DNA of 64,000 nt, taken from assembly GCA_002722705.1 (NCBI GenBank), contig PBMP01000061.1, positions 1 to 64,000 of the forward strand, in the 5' to 3' direction. Within the stretch, counting starts at the first letter, position 1. Every line of letters begins with the position of its first letter. Under the pieces are notes generated by a model. It was given only the letters and a program-made list of their open reading frames with translations. It was not told where the DNA came from and searched no databases. The DNA comes from Pseudobdellovibrionaceae bacterium. Lineage in GTDB: Bacteria > Bdellovibrionota > UBA1018 > UBA6935. Positions 54,646 through 64,000 of the stretch are shown in pieces. The position numbers were made by a program, and so were the translations under genes.

Positions 54646-55863
54646 TTATTGCTCATATCTTAAAATAAAGAGACGTCCATCGGTGTTACTGACAATGATC
54701 GAGCCACTTTTGAAATATGGATAAACTGACCACGCTCCATCAAAAGTAGGTCTATTTCGTCGAGGTAATGTATCGAAGTACCCAAGCTCTTTTAGTTGCC
54801 CATTTTCAATATCGGAAGCATCAAGAATTCTTAGGCCTGCATCATAGTTGGCTTCGAAAACTAAATTTCCTTTAATGTAGAGATTATGATCAATTGCTTT
54901 TGTGGAATGAACGTAAGTTCCATGATGAATGGGGTTTTTAAGGTCTTCGACATTCCATAAAAGAGTTTTTGTGGGATGTTTGAATTTTTTTTCATCAAGT
55001 TCATCTCCTAAAATAAAGAAACGATGATCTTCGGTTAACCAGCCTTGGTGGGTATATCCGATACCACTGTATTTTTTTACTGAAATTTGAATAGGTTGGC
55101 TTTTGTCTGTGACATCAACAATGTTAACGGTATCTGCATTGGCACACATACAGATTTCGTGACCTTGATATCGAGTATCAGGCCCATGATAGAGAACACA
55201 CTGAGCATCATGAGTATAGTCTTCTCCATGAAGAGCTTGGTAGGAAGAAGTGTCTTCAAAAATATCCCGGTCAATACATGTAGAAAATTGTGGGTAGAGT
55301 GGGTTTTTGATATCTACGACATGCATTCCTCGGTCGCAGGTATCAGTTCCGACAGCATAAGCAAATCCAGTGTCTTCGTTGATGACAATGTTATGAGCGC
55401 TTCCAAATCGATTATAAAAAGCTGAGTTTTCAAATTGAATTGGAGAAGATCGAACCTCTCTTAGTAAAGTGAGGTCAAAAATCTGCATTCCATGTTGGCT
55501 TGCTTCACTTACAATGAATGCGTAGTTTTGATAAACTTTGATATCTCTCCAAATACTTGCTTCTGTTTGACTGGGGAGGTCTCCAAGGTAAATAGGGTCT
55601 TTGGGGTGAGTGATATCTACAAAGGAAGTTTTATTTCCAAGACCCATAATTGCATATTCTTTAAGAGTGAGCGGGTCTGTCCAACCCCAAATATCGTTAC
55701 CTTGATTACTATGAATTCCTAATTTTCCGAGATCTAGTTCCGCCTCAAGATTAATCTGTTTGCAGGGATAGTCGCCAGCTTTTCCATTGTTACAGATTTC
55801 ATTCGGGTAGCTTGAGGCAGAAAAGAGGGAAAAAGAAACAAAGATGATCAATGATATTTTCAT
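54646..55863 (-). CDS. Choice-of-anchor B family secreted protein (LVIVD repeats)
   Basis: A 405-residue exported protein beginning with a signal peptide (MKISLIIFVSFSLFSASS). It contains LVIVD-type beta-propeller blades: NDIWGWTDPLTLKEYAIMGL, SFVDITHPKDPIYLGDLP, SIWRDIKVYQNYAFIVSE and SAHNIVINEDTGFAYAVG. This match is the conserved part of the choice-of-anchor B group seen on bacterial surfaces. ATG 55863 gives the signal peptide; an upstream TTG does not improve it. Binding partner unknown. Confidence 0.8.
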   Translation of the reverse strand: MKISLIIFVSFSLFSASSYPNEICNNGKAGDYPCKQINLEAELDLGKLGIHSNQGNDIWGWTDPLTLKEYAIMGLGNKTSFVDITHPKDPIYLGDLPSQTEASIWRDIKVYQNYAFIVSEASQHGMQIFDLTLLREVRSSPIQFENSAFYNRFGSAHNIVINEDTGFAYAVGTDTCDRGMHVVDIKNPLYPQFSTCIDRDIFEDTSSYQALHGEDYTHDAQCVLYHGPDTRYQGHEICMCANADTVNIVDVTDKSQPIQISVKKYSGIGYTHQGWLTEDHRFFILGDELDEKKFKHPTKTLLWNVEDLKNPIHHGTYVHSTKAIDHNLYIKGNLVFEANYDAGLRILDASDIENGQLKELGYFDTLPRRNRPTFDGAWSVYPYFKSGSIIVSNTDGRLFILRYEQ

Positions 55864-55948
55864 GATTCTATTTTGAGATAATTTCAAGTTTTGCGCAAAT
55901 TTCGGATTGAGTTATATTTGGAGAGTCAATTATTTGATGGGGGTATTC

Positions 55949-56812
55949 GTGAAATCAGTTTTAATCTTTTTATTTTTATTTTCTAAGGTTAGTTTTTCTA
56001 ATTCTTTTTTAAGACCTGAGTTAATGATTCGGGATGGATCTCTTGTTCCTTTAAAAAAGCAAAAACTTCAATTTAGTTTTTATGAAAAAAACGATGAGAA
56101 ATATACTAAATTCAAATCGTTTCACATGAAGCCAATGCATTTGGTTGTTGTGAAAAGTGATCTTTCATATTTTTCTCATATCCATCCTTATTTAAATGAA
56201 AATTCTTTTGAGATTAATATTAATGATACCTATCCAGAGGATTTTGATAATCAATTTACAGCTCGAGTTATTCCGGAACATGGAACTTATTTTTTATTTT
56301 CTGAGATCAATACAGAAGACTTTGGCGCGCTTGAGTTTCGTTTTGAAGAAAAAACTTCTGAGATGGGGAGAGAGCTTCCTCTTGAGGAAGATTTAAAAAA
56401 TGAAAACGGAGATTATTTTCGAGAGCTTGATGAAAATAAGAGAGTTGTTTTTCAAGTTCAACAAATTCCTGGATGTGGGGGAGTTTTAGTCGATTTTGTC
56501 TTTCATTTTTTAGAAAGGAACATGAATCAGGGACGATATGAGGATCTTTCAGGTCTTGAGCCATGGATGATGATGGGTGGGCACTCTATTGTATTGTCTG
56601 AAGCAGGGCGTACTGCCCAAGCAAAGACTTTTCTTCATCTTCATGCTGACTTGCCGAGTCAGAATTCTCAGTATCGATTTTCTACGTTTAATAGAGGCTC
56701 TTTAAGTAAAGGAATTTATCGGATTTGGAGCCAAGTTAAGGTGAGAGGTCGTATTTTGACGGTTCCAATGACCTTTAAATTTAATCCTGTTGCTCCTTTA
56801 GAGTGTTCTTGA
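55949..56812 (+). CDS. Secreted protein with MHLVVV..HIHP segment
   Basis: A 287-residue exported protein. I prefer GTG 55949 because GGGGG (55939-55943) lies five bases upstream and it gives a clean signal peptide (MKSVLIFLFLFSKVSFSNS). KPMHLVVVKSDLSYFSHIHP resembles a histidine-rich segment of small periplasmic metal-related domains; a second part has GGHSIVLSEAGRTAQAKTFLH. Copper or other metal handling is a guess. Divergent from the preceding gene. Confidence 0.6.
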   Translation: MKSVLIFLFLFSKVSFSNSFLRPELMIRDGSLVPLKKQKLQFSFYEKNDEKYTKFKSFHMKPMHLVVVKSDLSYFSHIHPYLNENSFEININDTYPEDFDNQFTARVIPEHGTYFLFSEINTEDFGALEFRFEEKTSEMGRELPLEEDLKNENGDYFRELDENKRVVFQVQQIPGCGGVLVDFVFHFLERNMNQGRYEDLSGLEPWMMMGGHSIVLSEAGRTAQAKTFLHLHADLPSQNSQYRFSTFNRGSLSKGIYRIWSQVKVRGRILTVPMTFKFNPVAPLECS

Positions 56813-56954
56813 GAATAAAAATAACAAACTAAAAAAGTCTTATAATGAAATGCATTTTGAAATCTGACTGAAGACTTGTGTTTTAGTGTGGGACTGATAA
56901 ATTTAGTTTTTAGCGTCAAAAGATTGAACTGAACTAACTAATTGGAGAGAACGC

Positions 56955-59900
56955 ATGCGGATTAAACGCCTAGAAATTCAAGGATTTAAGAGTTTCAAAG
57001 ATAAGACCGTTTTACATTTTGATCATAACGTGACTGGTATTGTTGGTCCAAATGGCTGTGGAAAGTCCAATATTGTTGACGCATTTTTTTGGGTTATGGG
57101 GGAACAGTCCTATAAACATATGAGGGGGGCTAATTCTGGTGACCTCATTTTTAATGGGAGTTCGCAATATCAACCCCTAGGCATGGCTGAAGCCACATTG
57201 GTTATGGAAACCGATTATATTGATCCAAAAGAACAGCCTGCAGGGGCGACGGCAAAAGATATTCCTGTTCATTTAAGAGCAAAAGAAGTTTCTGTTACTC
57301 GAAGAGTTCATCGAACAGGTGAAGGAGAGTATTTTGTTAATGGTGTGCCTGCTCGACTCAAAGATATTAAAGAGCTTTTTATGGATACCGGTGTAGGAGC
57401 AAAAGGTTATTCTGTTATTGAGCAAGGGCAAATTGATAAGGTTGTTGCAGCGAAGCCAGAAGAGCGGAGGCAGTTGATTGAGGAAGCTGCTGGGATTGCA
57501 AAGTATAAAGCTAGAAAAAAAGAGTCTTTGAGAAAAATGGAATCAGCTGAATCTAATTTGGCTCGACTCAATGATGTCATTTCTGAAATAGAAAGAAATC
57601 TAAATTCTCTTGAGCGCCAGGCTCAAAAAGCGCGTAAATATAAAGAATATAAAGATGAACTTTTTTCTAAGGAAATCACGTGGGGAAGACGAAAAACAAA
57701 AGTTTTAAGAGAAAAATTAGTCCAAACAAGTGAATTAAAAGAAACACTAGAGCAGGAACTAGTAGGTTTAAGAGCTGAACTTCAGACTCTTGAAAATGAA
57801 ATGGAAACAGCTCGAATTGAGCAAACTACAGAATCAAAAAAAATTGAAGATCTTCAAATTGAAATTCAAGAACTTTCAAGAGAGCTTTCTCAAGAAGAAA
57901 GTGCTCTTGAACTTTCAAAGAGACGTCAAGAGGACCTCATTCAACAGATGGAGTCTATGAAGAATGAAAGATCTGAAGTTTCTCAATCTCTTGAGCAAGA
58001 TCGATTAGATATTACGGAAAAAGAATCTCACTTGCAAAATGCAAAACAAGAGATTGAGCTTGTAGAAGCACGAGTCTCTTCGTTGAGTCAGGAAGTATTA
58101 GAATTAAGAACATCTTCTCAAAATCAAAAAACGAAGCTCAATGATGCAAAAAATGAATTGATGTCCCTTGTGGCAGAATCTTCTGGATTAGTATCCAAAG
58201 AAGCGGCACTGAAGGAAAGAGTGGAGTCCTGTCAATCACAATTAACTCGTATAGAAGACCAGAAGCAAAATATTCAAGCAAGATTTGATTCAGCACAGAT
58301 CAAATTTGATACAGCAACTAAAGAATCTGATGAACTCAATGCACTTCTTGAAAATAAACAATCAAGCTATGAAGAGTTAAGTTCCGAAATTTTGCAGTTA
58401 AAGGAGTCTTTTCAGAAAGCAGAATTAGAAAAGGAACAAGCTCAAAATTTATTGGCGCAAGTGAGATCTAAATTAGAAAGTTTAGAAGAACTTGCTGCTG
58501 CTCACGAAGGCCTAGGTGATGGTCCTAAGGCAATTTTGGATTGGGCAGAAAATAACGGAATTTCCGAATTTAAAGTATTAACTGATTTTTTTGACGTTAA
58601 AAAAGGACATGAAACAGCTCTTGAGGGGTGGTTGGAAAGCCGATTGGAAGGACTTTTTGGTGAAACGCTCTCAAGTGCGCAACAGGCTCTTTCTTATATT
58701 CGTATGGAAAAAAAGGGACGAGCAACAGTCCAACTTAAAGGTTTTGATACAAATGTAAAATTTCAAACAAGTCCGGACGAAGCAAAAACTCTATTTAAAG
58801 AAATGGGATTAGAAGTTATCGGAGAGCTTCAGTCCTTTGTTGATACTCAAGAGTCTTTTTTGAATCATTGGTTATCCCAAGTCATGGTTGTTCAATCACT
58901 TGATTCTTTAAAAGTGAGTTCTTCTTGGCCATCAGGTTGGGCTGTTGTTTCTTTAGATGGAATGGTTTGTGAAGAGTCGGGTGTGCTTCGTGGTGGAAGT
59001 ACGGAATCTGATAGTAGTGCCAGTCTATTGGGGAGAAAACGCGCGATTCAGGAACTCAAAGTTCAAGTTGAAGTGGTTCAGAAAAGTTATGATGAGGCTA
59101 CTCATTTTGTTTCTGAAATAAAAAATACACTTCAAATGAAAGAAAGTAATGCGCAGCAACTGAATTCAGAAATTCAACAGCTCCAAATGAGTGTTGCCGC
59201 TGTTAGAAAAGAACTCGATTTAGCAACTCAAAGTATAGAGGATGCTGAATCTCAGCTTTATTCAATTGATCAAGAAAGACAGCAGGCACTTAAGGAAAAA
59301 CAAGATTCTGAAATTGAGCTTTCTCAAGTGGCAGAGAGATTTAGTGGTCTGAATGTTCGAAAAGAGGAATTAGAATCTCAAATTTCCGAGGAAGGTGCGC
59401 TTCTTGAAGGACAGGATGAAAACCTTCGAATGTGTGAAGAGAATTTTCAACAAGCAAGAGTGGAAGAAGCGTCTTTAAAAGAAAGGTTTCAGAGTACGCA
59501 AAGAGAACTTGATTCTGCTCGTTCTTTTTTAACGAATAGAGAAAGACGTCTTGAAGAGCTTGAATCTTTGCTTTCTCGAGTTGAACAAGAAAAAATGGAA
59601 CATTCCGGAGGTGATTCTTCACTAGAAGGCCGGATCTCTGAATTAACTAAGACATTAAGTATGGCGAAAGATACACTTTCGTTATCTCGAGATCAATTGG
59701 AAGGTTTGAGTCAAACAATCCAAACTCATCTGAGTCGTACAAAAGAAATTCATTCGTCTACTGATCAAAAAACCACTGAAATGAATCAGTCTGCGATTGA
59801 TATTGAAAGAATGAATGGTGAGCTCAACCATCTTCTAGAGAATTTGCATGAGAAGTATGGACCGGATTGTTTAGAAAGAGCATTGAGCTCTGCTCCTGAG

Positions 59901-60605
59901 CAAGAAGAAATGAATGGAGCGATTGTCACTCAAGAGATGACTCAAGAAGAAGAAAAAATTCTTTTCGAGGAAGTCGAAAAACTTCGAGAGCGAATTCGAA
60001 GGTTAGGTGAAGTAAATACGATGGCAATTGAAGAGTTTGAGGAGATAAAAAAGCGGTATGACTATCTTCAAAAAGAACGTTCAGATTTGATGTTGTCGAT
60101 CGAGCACTTACAAGAAGCAATAAACCATATTAATGAAACCTCAAAAGATCGTTTTATGAAAGCATTTGAATCGATTTCAGTAAGATTTGAAAAGCTTTTT
60201 CCGATTATTTTTGGAGGAGGAAGGGCTAAGCTTTCTTTAATTTACCCTGAGGGCTCAGATGATGTTCTTGAGGCAGGGGTTGATATTCTTGCACAGCCTC
60301 CCGGAAAGAAAATTGTAAATATCGGTCTTCTTTCTGGGGGAGAGAAAGCGTTAACTGCAGTTTCTCTTATTTTTGCAATTTTTATGGTCAAGCCGTCTCC
60401 GTTTTGTCTTCTCGATGAGGTAGATGCTCCGTTAGATGATTCTAATATCGGAAAATTTAACGCTCTTTTACGGGAGATGTCCGCTAAAACTCAATTCATT
60501 GTGATTACCCATAATAAAAAGACAATGGAACTGAATGACTGTCTCTATGGAGTAACCATGGAAGAGCCTGGTGTTTCAAAAATGGTTTCAATTGAGCTGC
60601 ATTAA
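56955..60605 (+). CDS. smc: Chromosome segregation ATPase SMC
   Basis: A 1216-residue SMC protein that compacts and organises DNA with ScpA/ScpB. Walker A is GPNGCGKSNIVDA, followed by long coiled coil, hinge (about residues 515-690; EGLGDGPKAILDWAENNG), second coiled coil, then signature LLSGGEKALTA and Walker B FCLLDEVDAPLDD. Preceded by GGAGAG and ATG 56955. scpA/scpB are not nearby. Its end overlaps the next gene by 4 bp, tail to tail. Confidence 0.96.
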   Translation: MRIKRLEIQGFKSFKDKTVLHFDHNVTGIVGPNGCGKSNIVDAFFWVMGEQSYKHMRGANSGDLIFNGSSQYQPLGMAEATLVMETDYIDPKEQPAGATAKDIPVHLRAKEVSVTRRVHRTGEGEYFVNGVPARLKDIKELFMDTGVGAKGYSVIEQGQIDKVVAAKPEERRQLIEEAAGIAKYKARKKESLRKMESAESNLARLNDVISEIERNLNSLERQAQKARKYKEYKDELFSKEITWGRRKTKVLREKLVQTSELKETLEQELVGLRAELQTLENEMETARIEQTTESKKIEDLQIEIQELSRELSQEESALELSKRRQEDLIQQMESMKNERSEVSQSLEQDRLDITEKESHLQNAKQEIELVEARVSSLSQEVLELRTSSQNQKTKLNDAKNELMSLVAESSGLVSKEAALKERVESCQSQLTRIEDQKQNIQARFDSAQIKFDTATKESDELNALLENKQSSYEELSSEILQLKESFQKAELEKEQAQNLLAQVRSKLESLEELAAAHEGLGDGPKAILDWAENNGISEFKVLTDFFDVKKGHETALEGWLESRLEGLFGETLSSAQQALSYIRMEKKGRATVQLKGFDTNVKFQTSPDEAKTLFKEMGLEVIGELQSFVDTQESFLNHWLSQVMVVQSLDSLKVSSSWPSGWAVVSLDGMVCEESGVLRGGSTESDSSASLLGRKRAIQELKVQVEVVQKSYDEATHFVSEIKNTLQMKESNAQQLNSEIQQLQMSVAAVRKELDLATQSIEDAESQLYSIDQERQQALKEKQDSEIELSQVAERFSGLNVRKEELESQISEEGALLEGQDENLRMCEENFQQARVEEASLKERFQSTQRELDSARSFLTNRERRLEELESLLSRVEQEKMEHSGGDSSLEGRISELTKTLSMAKDTLSLSRDQLEGLSQTIQTHLSRTKEIHSSTDQKTTEMNQSAIDIERMNGELNHLLENLHEKYGPDCLERALSSAPEQEEMNGAIVTQEMTQEEEKILFEEVEKLRERIRRLGEVNTMAIEEFEEIKKRYDYLQKERSDLMLSIEHLQEAINHINETSKDRFMKAFESISVRFEKLFPIIFGGGRAKLSLIYPEGSDDVLEAGVDILAQPPGKKIVNIGLLSGGEKALTAVSLIFAIFMVKPSPFCLLDEVDAPLDDSNIGKFNALLREMSAKTQFIVITHNKKTMELNDCLYGVTMEEPGVSKMVSIELH

Positions 60606-61690
60606 ATTGAACCTTTAAATCCAATTTGAATGCTGGTCCACATTTCTCGTAAAGTTGTTTGCTGAGTATTGGCTCTGTAAATTTGGGATGAAAGAGCGGC
60701 TCTGAAGCTCCAGGGATGAGTTTGTGTTCCAAAAATTTGATGATTTAAAAAGAGAGTTGCACCAAAAATACCTTTTTCTGTGAAACCGTAAGTTCCATCC
60801 ACTCCTAAAATTAATTTTTCGTCGAATGTTGTTGAAACCCCGCTTCTGATTTGAAGCGTTCGAACATCGTCTAGAAAAACATTCTCTTTTTGTGTTCCTC
60901 TCCAGTTTCCATAAAATTCGGTACCAATACTTAAAGTAAACAAACCAACGTTACTTGGAGGGAGCGTATAACGAAGATACATTCCTAACGAGGTTTCCAC
61001 TAAGCTTGTATCAAGTGCATCTTGGGCAATCGGAGTTAACGAACTAAAAAAATGTCCTTGTGCTCCTAGTTTCCAATCAGAAAATCTGAAGATTTGAACG
61101 TCTCCTTCAGCTCGAAGTCCTAGCCAACTGAGGTGTTGTCTTTTTGAATTCGTTGGATCCGTATCTACATTGTACCACTGGAGTCCTATTCCTGGTCGAA
61201 ACGCTGTTTTGAGGAGACTTTTATTCTCAATTGCTTCTACGGTTTTGATAGGGTCAGGGGCATTTCTTTGAGGGGAAGCAAGTGAGGTTTGAATTAATGA
61301 TAAATTCCAACGAGGAGGTGTTTTTGGGAGAGAGGAGTTTTCTGGACGAACAGTGACCCATCCGCTCCAATCTTTTAATTCTTTGTTATTTTTGTTTTTG
61401 ATTTTAATTAAATTTTTTGGAACCCCTTTCATAATGAAATAATTTTTCATTTTTTTTAAGGCACTTTGAGTTACGAAATATCCTTCTATGATAAGATTAT
61501 TTTTATTTTTTATAAGCGGTAAAAAATGATCTACTTGTTTCATTTGCCATTGAATAGCTGCGGGTGCTTGCTCAATATATTCAATTCTAGAGTTCATGTG
61601 AATCCATTGAGATGGAAATTCAGCATGTTTTGCAAAAGAGATTTGTGAAAAAATTAAAAACGTCAGGAGTGTAAAAAATTTAATTTTCAT
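60602..61690 (-). CDS. Outer-membrane protein, beta-barrel type
   Basis: A 362-residue exported protein (signal peptide MKIKFFTLLTFLIFSQISFA). After an N-terminal alpha/beta domain of about 110 residues (LIIEGYFVTQSALKKMKNYF), beta-strands with alternating pattern follow (LGLRAEGDVQIF, LKLGAQGHFFSS-type strands, LRYTLPP, FYGNWRG) to a C-terminal GFKGSI. Named family not recognised. Confidence 0.6.
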   Translation of the reverse strand: MKIKFFTLLTFLIFSQISFAKHAEFPSQWIHMNSRIEYIEQAPAAIQWQMKQVDHFLPLIKNKNNLIIEGYFVTQSALKKMKNYFIMKGVPKNLIKIKNKNNKELKDWSGWVTVRPENSSLPKTPPRWNLSLIQTSLASPQRNAPDPIKTVEAIENKSLLKTAFRPGIGLQWYNVDTDPTNSKRQHLSWLGLRAEGDVQIFRFSDWKLGAQGHFFSSLTPIAQDALDTSLVETSLGMYLRYTLPPSNVGLFTLSIGTEFYGNWRGTQKENVFLDDVRTLQIRSGVSTTFDEKLILGVDGTYGFTEKGIFGATLFLNHQIFGTQTHPWSFRAALSSQIYRANTQQTTLREMWTSIQIGFKGSI

Positions 61691-61726
61691 GAATTTATTT
61701 TGTCACAAAAACTTAAAGATGAGTAT

Positions 61727-63103
61727 TTAGGATTGAGCTTCATATTTCAGCTTGGCATTTTTTACTTTTTTTTCTTTTATTAAGCACCTTAAAGCGAGCA
61801 TGGTACTTTCATCAAAGTAGGTAGGATTTTGACTTTGAAGTTCATCTAAAACGTATTCGAGTTTATTTTCTCGGTTAAAAAGAATTTGTTGAACAATTTC
61901 ACAAAAGTAGTCGATTGCTGTGATTACTCGAGTCATTGGAAAGAGAGAGGATTTTTTCATTTGTTTAGGGAATCCAGTTCCAAAAATATTTTCATGATGC
62001 TGTTGCACAATGTCAATTACTTCTTTTGGAACTTCTTTTAACTGAGAGAGCATTTGAGCGCCTTTGATCGGATGATGAAAGTATTCTTTCATTTCTTCAG
62101 CGGTCATTTGGGTGGGAAGCTTAAAGAAGAGTTCATCGCTGTAATGAATCATTCCAATGTCATGAAAATATGCACCTAAGATGAGGTTTATCGAGTTTTT
62201 TTCTGATGACCAACCCATGACTTGTGTCAATAAAGTGGCAATAATCGCAGAGAAAGAGCAATGGGAATAGGGGGTTCTTCCAAATGAATAGAGCATTTCA
62301 GTGTAAAATTCTGCATCGATTTCGTTAATGGTATTATTGAGATAGATTTTAAAGAGTTCTTTGACTTCTGCAAAATTTTGATCATTTAGACCTCTCATTC
62401 GAATTTGTTCACAAAGAAGTTCCGCTGTATGAAGTGTGGTTTTTGTTTTTTTTTGAAAGTTTACTTTTTTATTTAAAACGGTTGCTTTTACGAGTTGAGT
62501 ATTAATGTCTAAGTAGTGATCAAAATCCTTTTCTTTTAGGTAAATATAGTGAATTCCTTTTTCAATTAATTTTTTAACTTCTTCAGGGGCAAAAAGATCT
62601 CCAGGGTGTGCAATGAGATAGAAGTTATCGTTTGATAATTTTACATAAATTGGGTGCTCAATTTCCTTTTGAGAAATAAAATCTAGAACATCCACTCGAC
62701 CAAATTTATCCGGATGGTAAGATATATCGGAATCAAACCCAATTGGTTCTAATGAGAGATCTATTGCTTTTTTGAGGCTTTCTTCTGTTACGGGTTTTGG
62801 TGAAAAGGCATCAGCTTTGCTTTTCTCCGCATGAGTGAAGTTTTGTGCTTCTTCTTCAGTCGAGAGTAATATGACTTTTATATGATTACGATGAAGTCTC
62901 AACCAGTTGAGAACTTGGTTTCCGTTTCCTTGAGAAAGGGTAAGAGACGAAATTACGATTTCTATCTCGTCGTTTTTATTTATTTTTTTTATTGCAGCTA
63001 AACCTTGAAGAGCAGTATGAACCACATGCCCTTGTTTTTCCAAAAGGTTTTTTAGTTGATCTAAATGTGCAGGGTCATCGTCAATTACGAAAATTTGTGC
63101 CAT
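61727..63103 (-). CDS. HD-GYP domain protein with a degenerate receiver
   Basis: A 458-residue signalling protein. The N-terminal response-regulator-like domain keeps FVIDDD and the FSPKP lysine, but the phosphoacceptor position is serine (VISSL, Ser53), so phosphorylation is unlikely. A central domain with VKLSNDNFYLIAHPGD follows. The C-terminal HD-GYP-like domain has FHDIGM, HHPIKGAQ and HHENIFGTGFP (GYP changed to GFP), expected to bind or cleave cyclic di-GMP if active. Divergent from lolA, 63 bp apart. Confidence 0.8.
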   Translation of the reverse strand: MAQIFVIDDDPAHLDQLKNLLEKQGHVVHTALQGLAAIKKINKNDEIEIVISSLTLSQGNGNQVLNWLRLHRNHIKVILLSTEEEAQNFTHAEKSKADAFSPKPVTEESLKKAIDLSLEPIGFDSDISYHPDKFGRVDVLDFISQKEIEHPIYVKLSNDNFYLIAHPGDLFAPEEVKKLIEKGIHYIYLKEKDFDHYLDINTQLVKATVLNKKVNFQKKTKTTLHTAELLCEQIRMRGLNDQNFAEVKELFKIYLNNTINEIDAEFYTEMLYSFGRTPYSHCSFSAIIATLLTQVMGWSSEKNSINLILGAYFHDIGMIHYSDELFFKLPTQMTAEEMKEYFHHPIKGAQMLSQLKEVPKEVIDIVQQHHENIFGTGFPKQMKKSSLFPMTRVITAIDYFCEIVQQILFNRENKLEYVLDELQSQNPTYFDESTMLALRCLIKEKKVKNAKLKYEAQS

Positions 63104-63166
63104 AACGTTATTCTCAGTAGTATAACACTGAGAATAAGGATCTCCCTAGAGAAGGAACCAAAGAAG

Positions 63167-63811
63167 ATGAAAAATAAAGTCGTCAAAATATTACCATTTT
63201 TTTTATTTGTAGTAACTGTTGCACAGGGAGCGTCTTTTCCTAAAGAACTTCTGAGAGTAGAAAGAAAATATAAAAAATCAAAAGGCTTGTCTGCGTTATT
63301 TAAACAGACTATTTTTGTGGCTTCTCTTAAAAAGGAGAAAAAATCTTCTGGAAAAATACTTCTAAAATTTCCATCTAAAGTATTTTGGGAAACGAAGAGT
63401 CCAGAGCCAAGTCAATTAATTAGCAATGGAAAAACTTTTTGGTTTTATACTCCACCTTTTTCAGATGATGAAGCTGGCCAGGTCGTTGTTCAGTCGGCTA
63501 AAAAAGTACGATCTCAATGGGCGAGTCAACTTCTCTCGGGAAGCTTTAAGGGAATGAAAAATACAGAAGTTCAAAATTTAGGAGAAGGAAAATATCAACT
63601 TACTCCAAAAAAAGGGACTTCTGGTGATCTTGTTCAAGCCACCATTCAAATTAAAAATGACTTAATTGTTGGTGTGGATATTAAGCATCGAGGTGGAAAT
63701 TTAACTCATATCGAATTGCATACCATTCGATTTGGAGTGAAGCTTTTGGATTCACAGTTTGATTTTGATCGAAATATGCCAAAAAATACCGTTCATATCC
63801 AAGGTGCGTAG
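63167..63811 (+). CDS. lolA: LolA-family outer-membrane lipoprotein carrier
   Basis: A 214-residue periplasmic chaperone that shuttles lipoproteins from LolCDE to the outer membrane. Signal peptide to about residue 22 (VAQGA), then SSGKILLKFPSKVFWETKSP and LISNGKTFWFYTPP, typical LolA. I place the start at ATG 63167 because the earlier frame adds no signal peptide. This fits the many lipoproteins in the window. Confidence 0.85.
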   Translation: MKNKVVKILPFFLFVVTVAQGASFPKELLRVERKYKKSKGLSALFKQTIFVASLKKEKKSSGKILLKFPSKVFWETKSPEPSQLISNGKTFWFYTPPFSDDEAGQVVVQSAKKVRSQWASQLLSGSFKGMKNTEVQNLGEGKYQLTPKKGTSGDLVQATIQIKNDLIVGVDIKHRGGNLTHIELHTIRFGVKLLDSQFDFDRNMPKNTVHIQGA

Positions 63812-63893
63812 AGAAATTTACTCGAAATATGAATGTCTTTAAAAAAATAACCCATTGTTTTTATTAATAAATTTATTAAACGGCTTTTAAATT

Positions 63894-63919
63894 CTTTTTT
63901 GATTTTCTGATCAAAAAAG
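63894..63919. terminator. Possible hairpin after lolA
   Basis: Perfect 10-bp stem (CTTTTTTGAT / ATCAAAAAAG) with a 6-base loop in the lolA-yajQ gap. No T-run follows, so it may be a weak terminator or a leader structure of the next gene. Confidence 0.4.
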
Positions 63920-63958
63920 TATAGAAACAGCATCATATAAATTTAAAGGAGTTCCATT

Positions 63959-64000
63959 ATGGCATCGTTTGATATTTCGTCTGAGATGGACTGGCAAGAG
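63959..64000 (+). CDS. yajQ: YajQ-family protein (partial, N terminus)
   Basis: The frame starts at ATG 63959 with AAAGGA eight bases upstream and reads MASFDISSEMDWQE, the standard YajQ opening (MPSFDIVSE). YajQ proteins bind nucleotides, in some species cyclic di-GMP. It runs off the right edge. Confidence 0.75.
   Translation, partial: MASFDISSEMDWQE

Overview
The window is a 64 kb piece of an AT-rich, Gram-negative bacterial chromosome. Gram-negative envelope genes are everywhere: LptF/G, LolA, heptosyltransferase and other LPS glycosyltransferases, beta-barrel proteins and many lipoproteins with a lipobox. A FliG-like protein points to flagellar ancestry. The gene style (low GC, many short convergent overlaps, many unrecognised lipoproteins) suggests a Bdellovibrionota-type organism; this is inference, not proof. 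I see no phage, insertion sequence, CRISPR array, rRNA or tRNA.

Layout. 0-10 kb: UbiB-like kinase, RNase R, a stand-alone FliG-like protein, D-aminoacyl-tRNA deacylase, a histidine phosphatase, MarC, then an outer-membrane barrel overlapping a large EF-hand-like lipoprotein. 10-18.3 kb: short RecQ-type helicase and an LPS/envelope-sugar cluster (flippase-like membrane protein, glutamine amidotransferase, four GT2 and one GT9 glycosyltransferase, with Ugd on the other strand). 18.5-21.4 kb: two tandem paralogous lipoproteins with a shared HExxHxxxxH motif. 21.4-25.9 kb: carA-pyrB and lepA-lepB; this LepB-like protein lacks the catalytic serine. 26-29.2 kb: RumA/TrmA-type methyltransferase, TPR lipoprotein, RodZ. 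29.2-29.5 kb: a cluster of DnaA boxes. 29.5-35.4 kb: LptF/G, WcaJ-type transferase, PepA, AsnRS and a trmL interrupted by an amber codon. 35.5-47.2 kb: accessory region with PAP2 phosphatase, LysR regulator with a palindrome at its start, EEP-family lipoprotein, a secreted two-repeat protein, a pair of large unrecognised proteins, cNMP-binding protein, OppA-like binding protein and an extensin-like protein. 48-52.3 kb: glyS and ppdK, the latter with a 63-residue lysine tail. 52.3-56.8 kb: DUF2239 gene with a strong leaderless promoter bracketed by two CCCGGG palindromes, a frameshifted DUF1801 gene, a probably frameshifted secreted kinase-like protein, and two secreted proteins. 57-64 kb: smc, an outer-membrane protein, an HD-GYP protein with a phosphorylation-dead receiver, lolA, and the start of yajQ.

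The most promising candidate for something undescribed is the DUF2239 locus (52.36-53.0 kb): its product has a stretch resembling a ribbon-helix-helix fold and its promoter is framed by two matching palindromes, so it may be an autoregulated DNA-binding protein made from a leaderless mRNA. Other leads are the tandem HExxH lipoproteins, the large protein pair at 39.3-44.2 kb, the DnaA-box cluster and the lysine-tailed PPDK. Three genes carry apparent inactivating lesions (trmL amber; homopolymer frameshifts in two neighbours near 53.3-53.6 kb); sequence error must be excluded for these.
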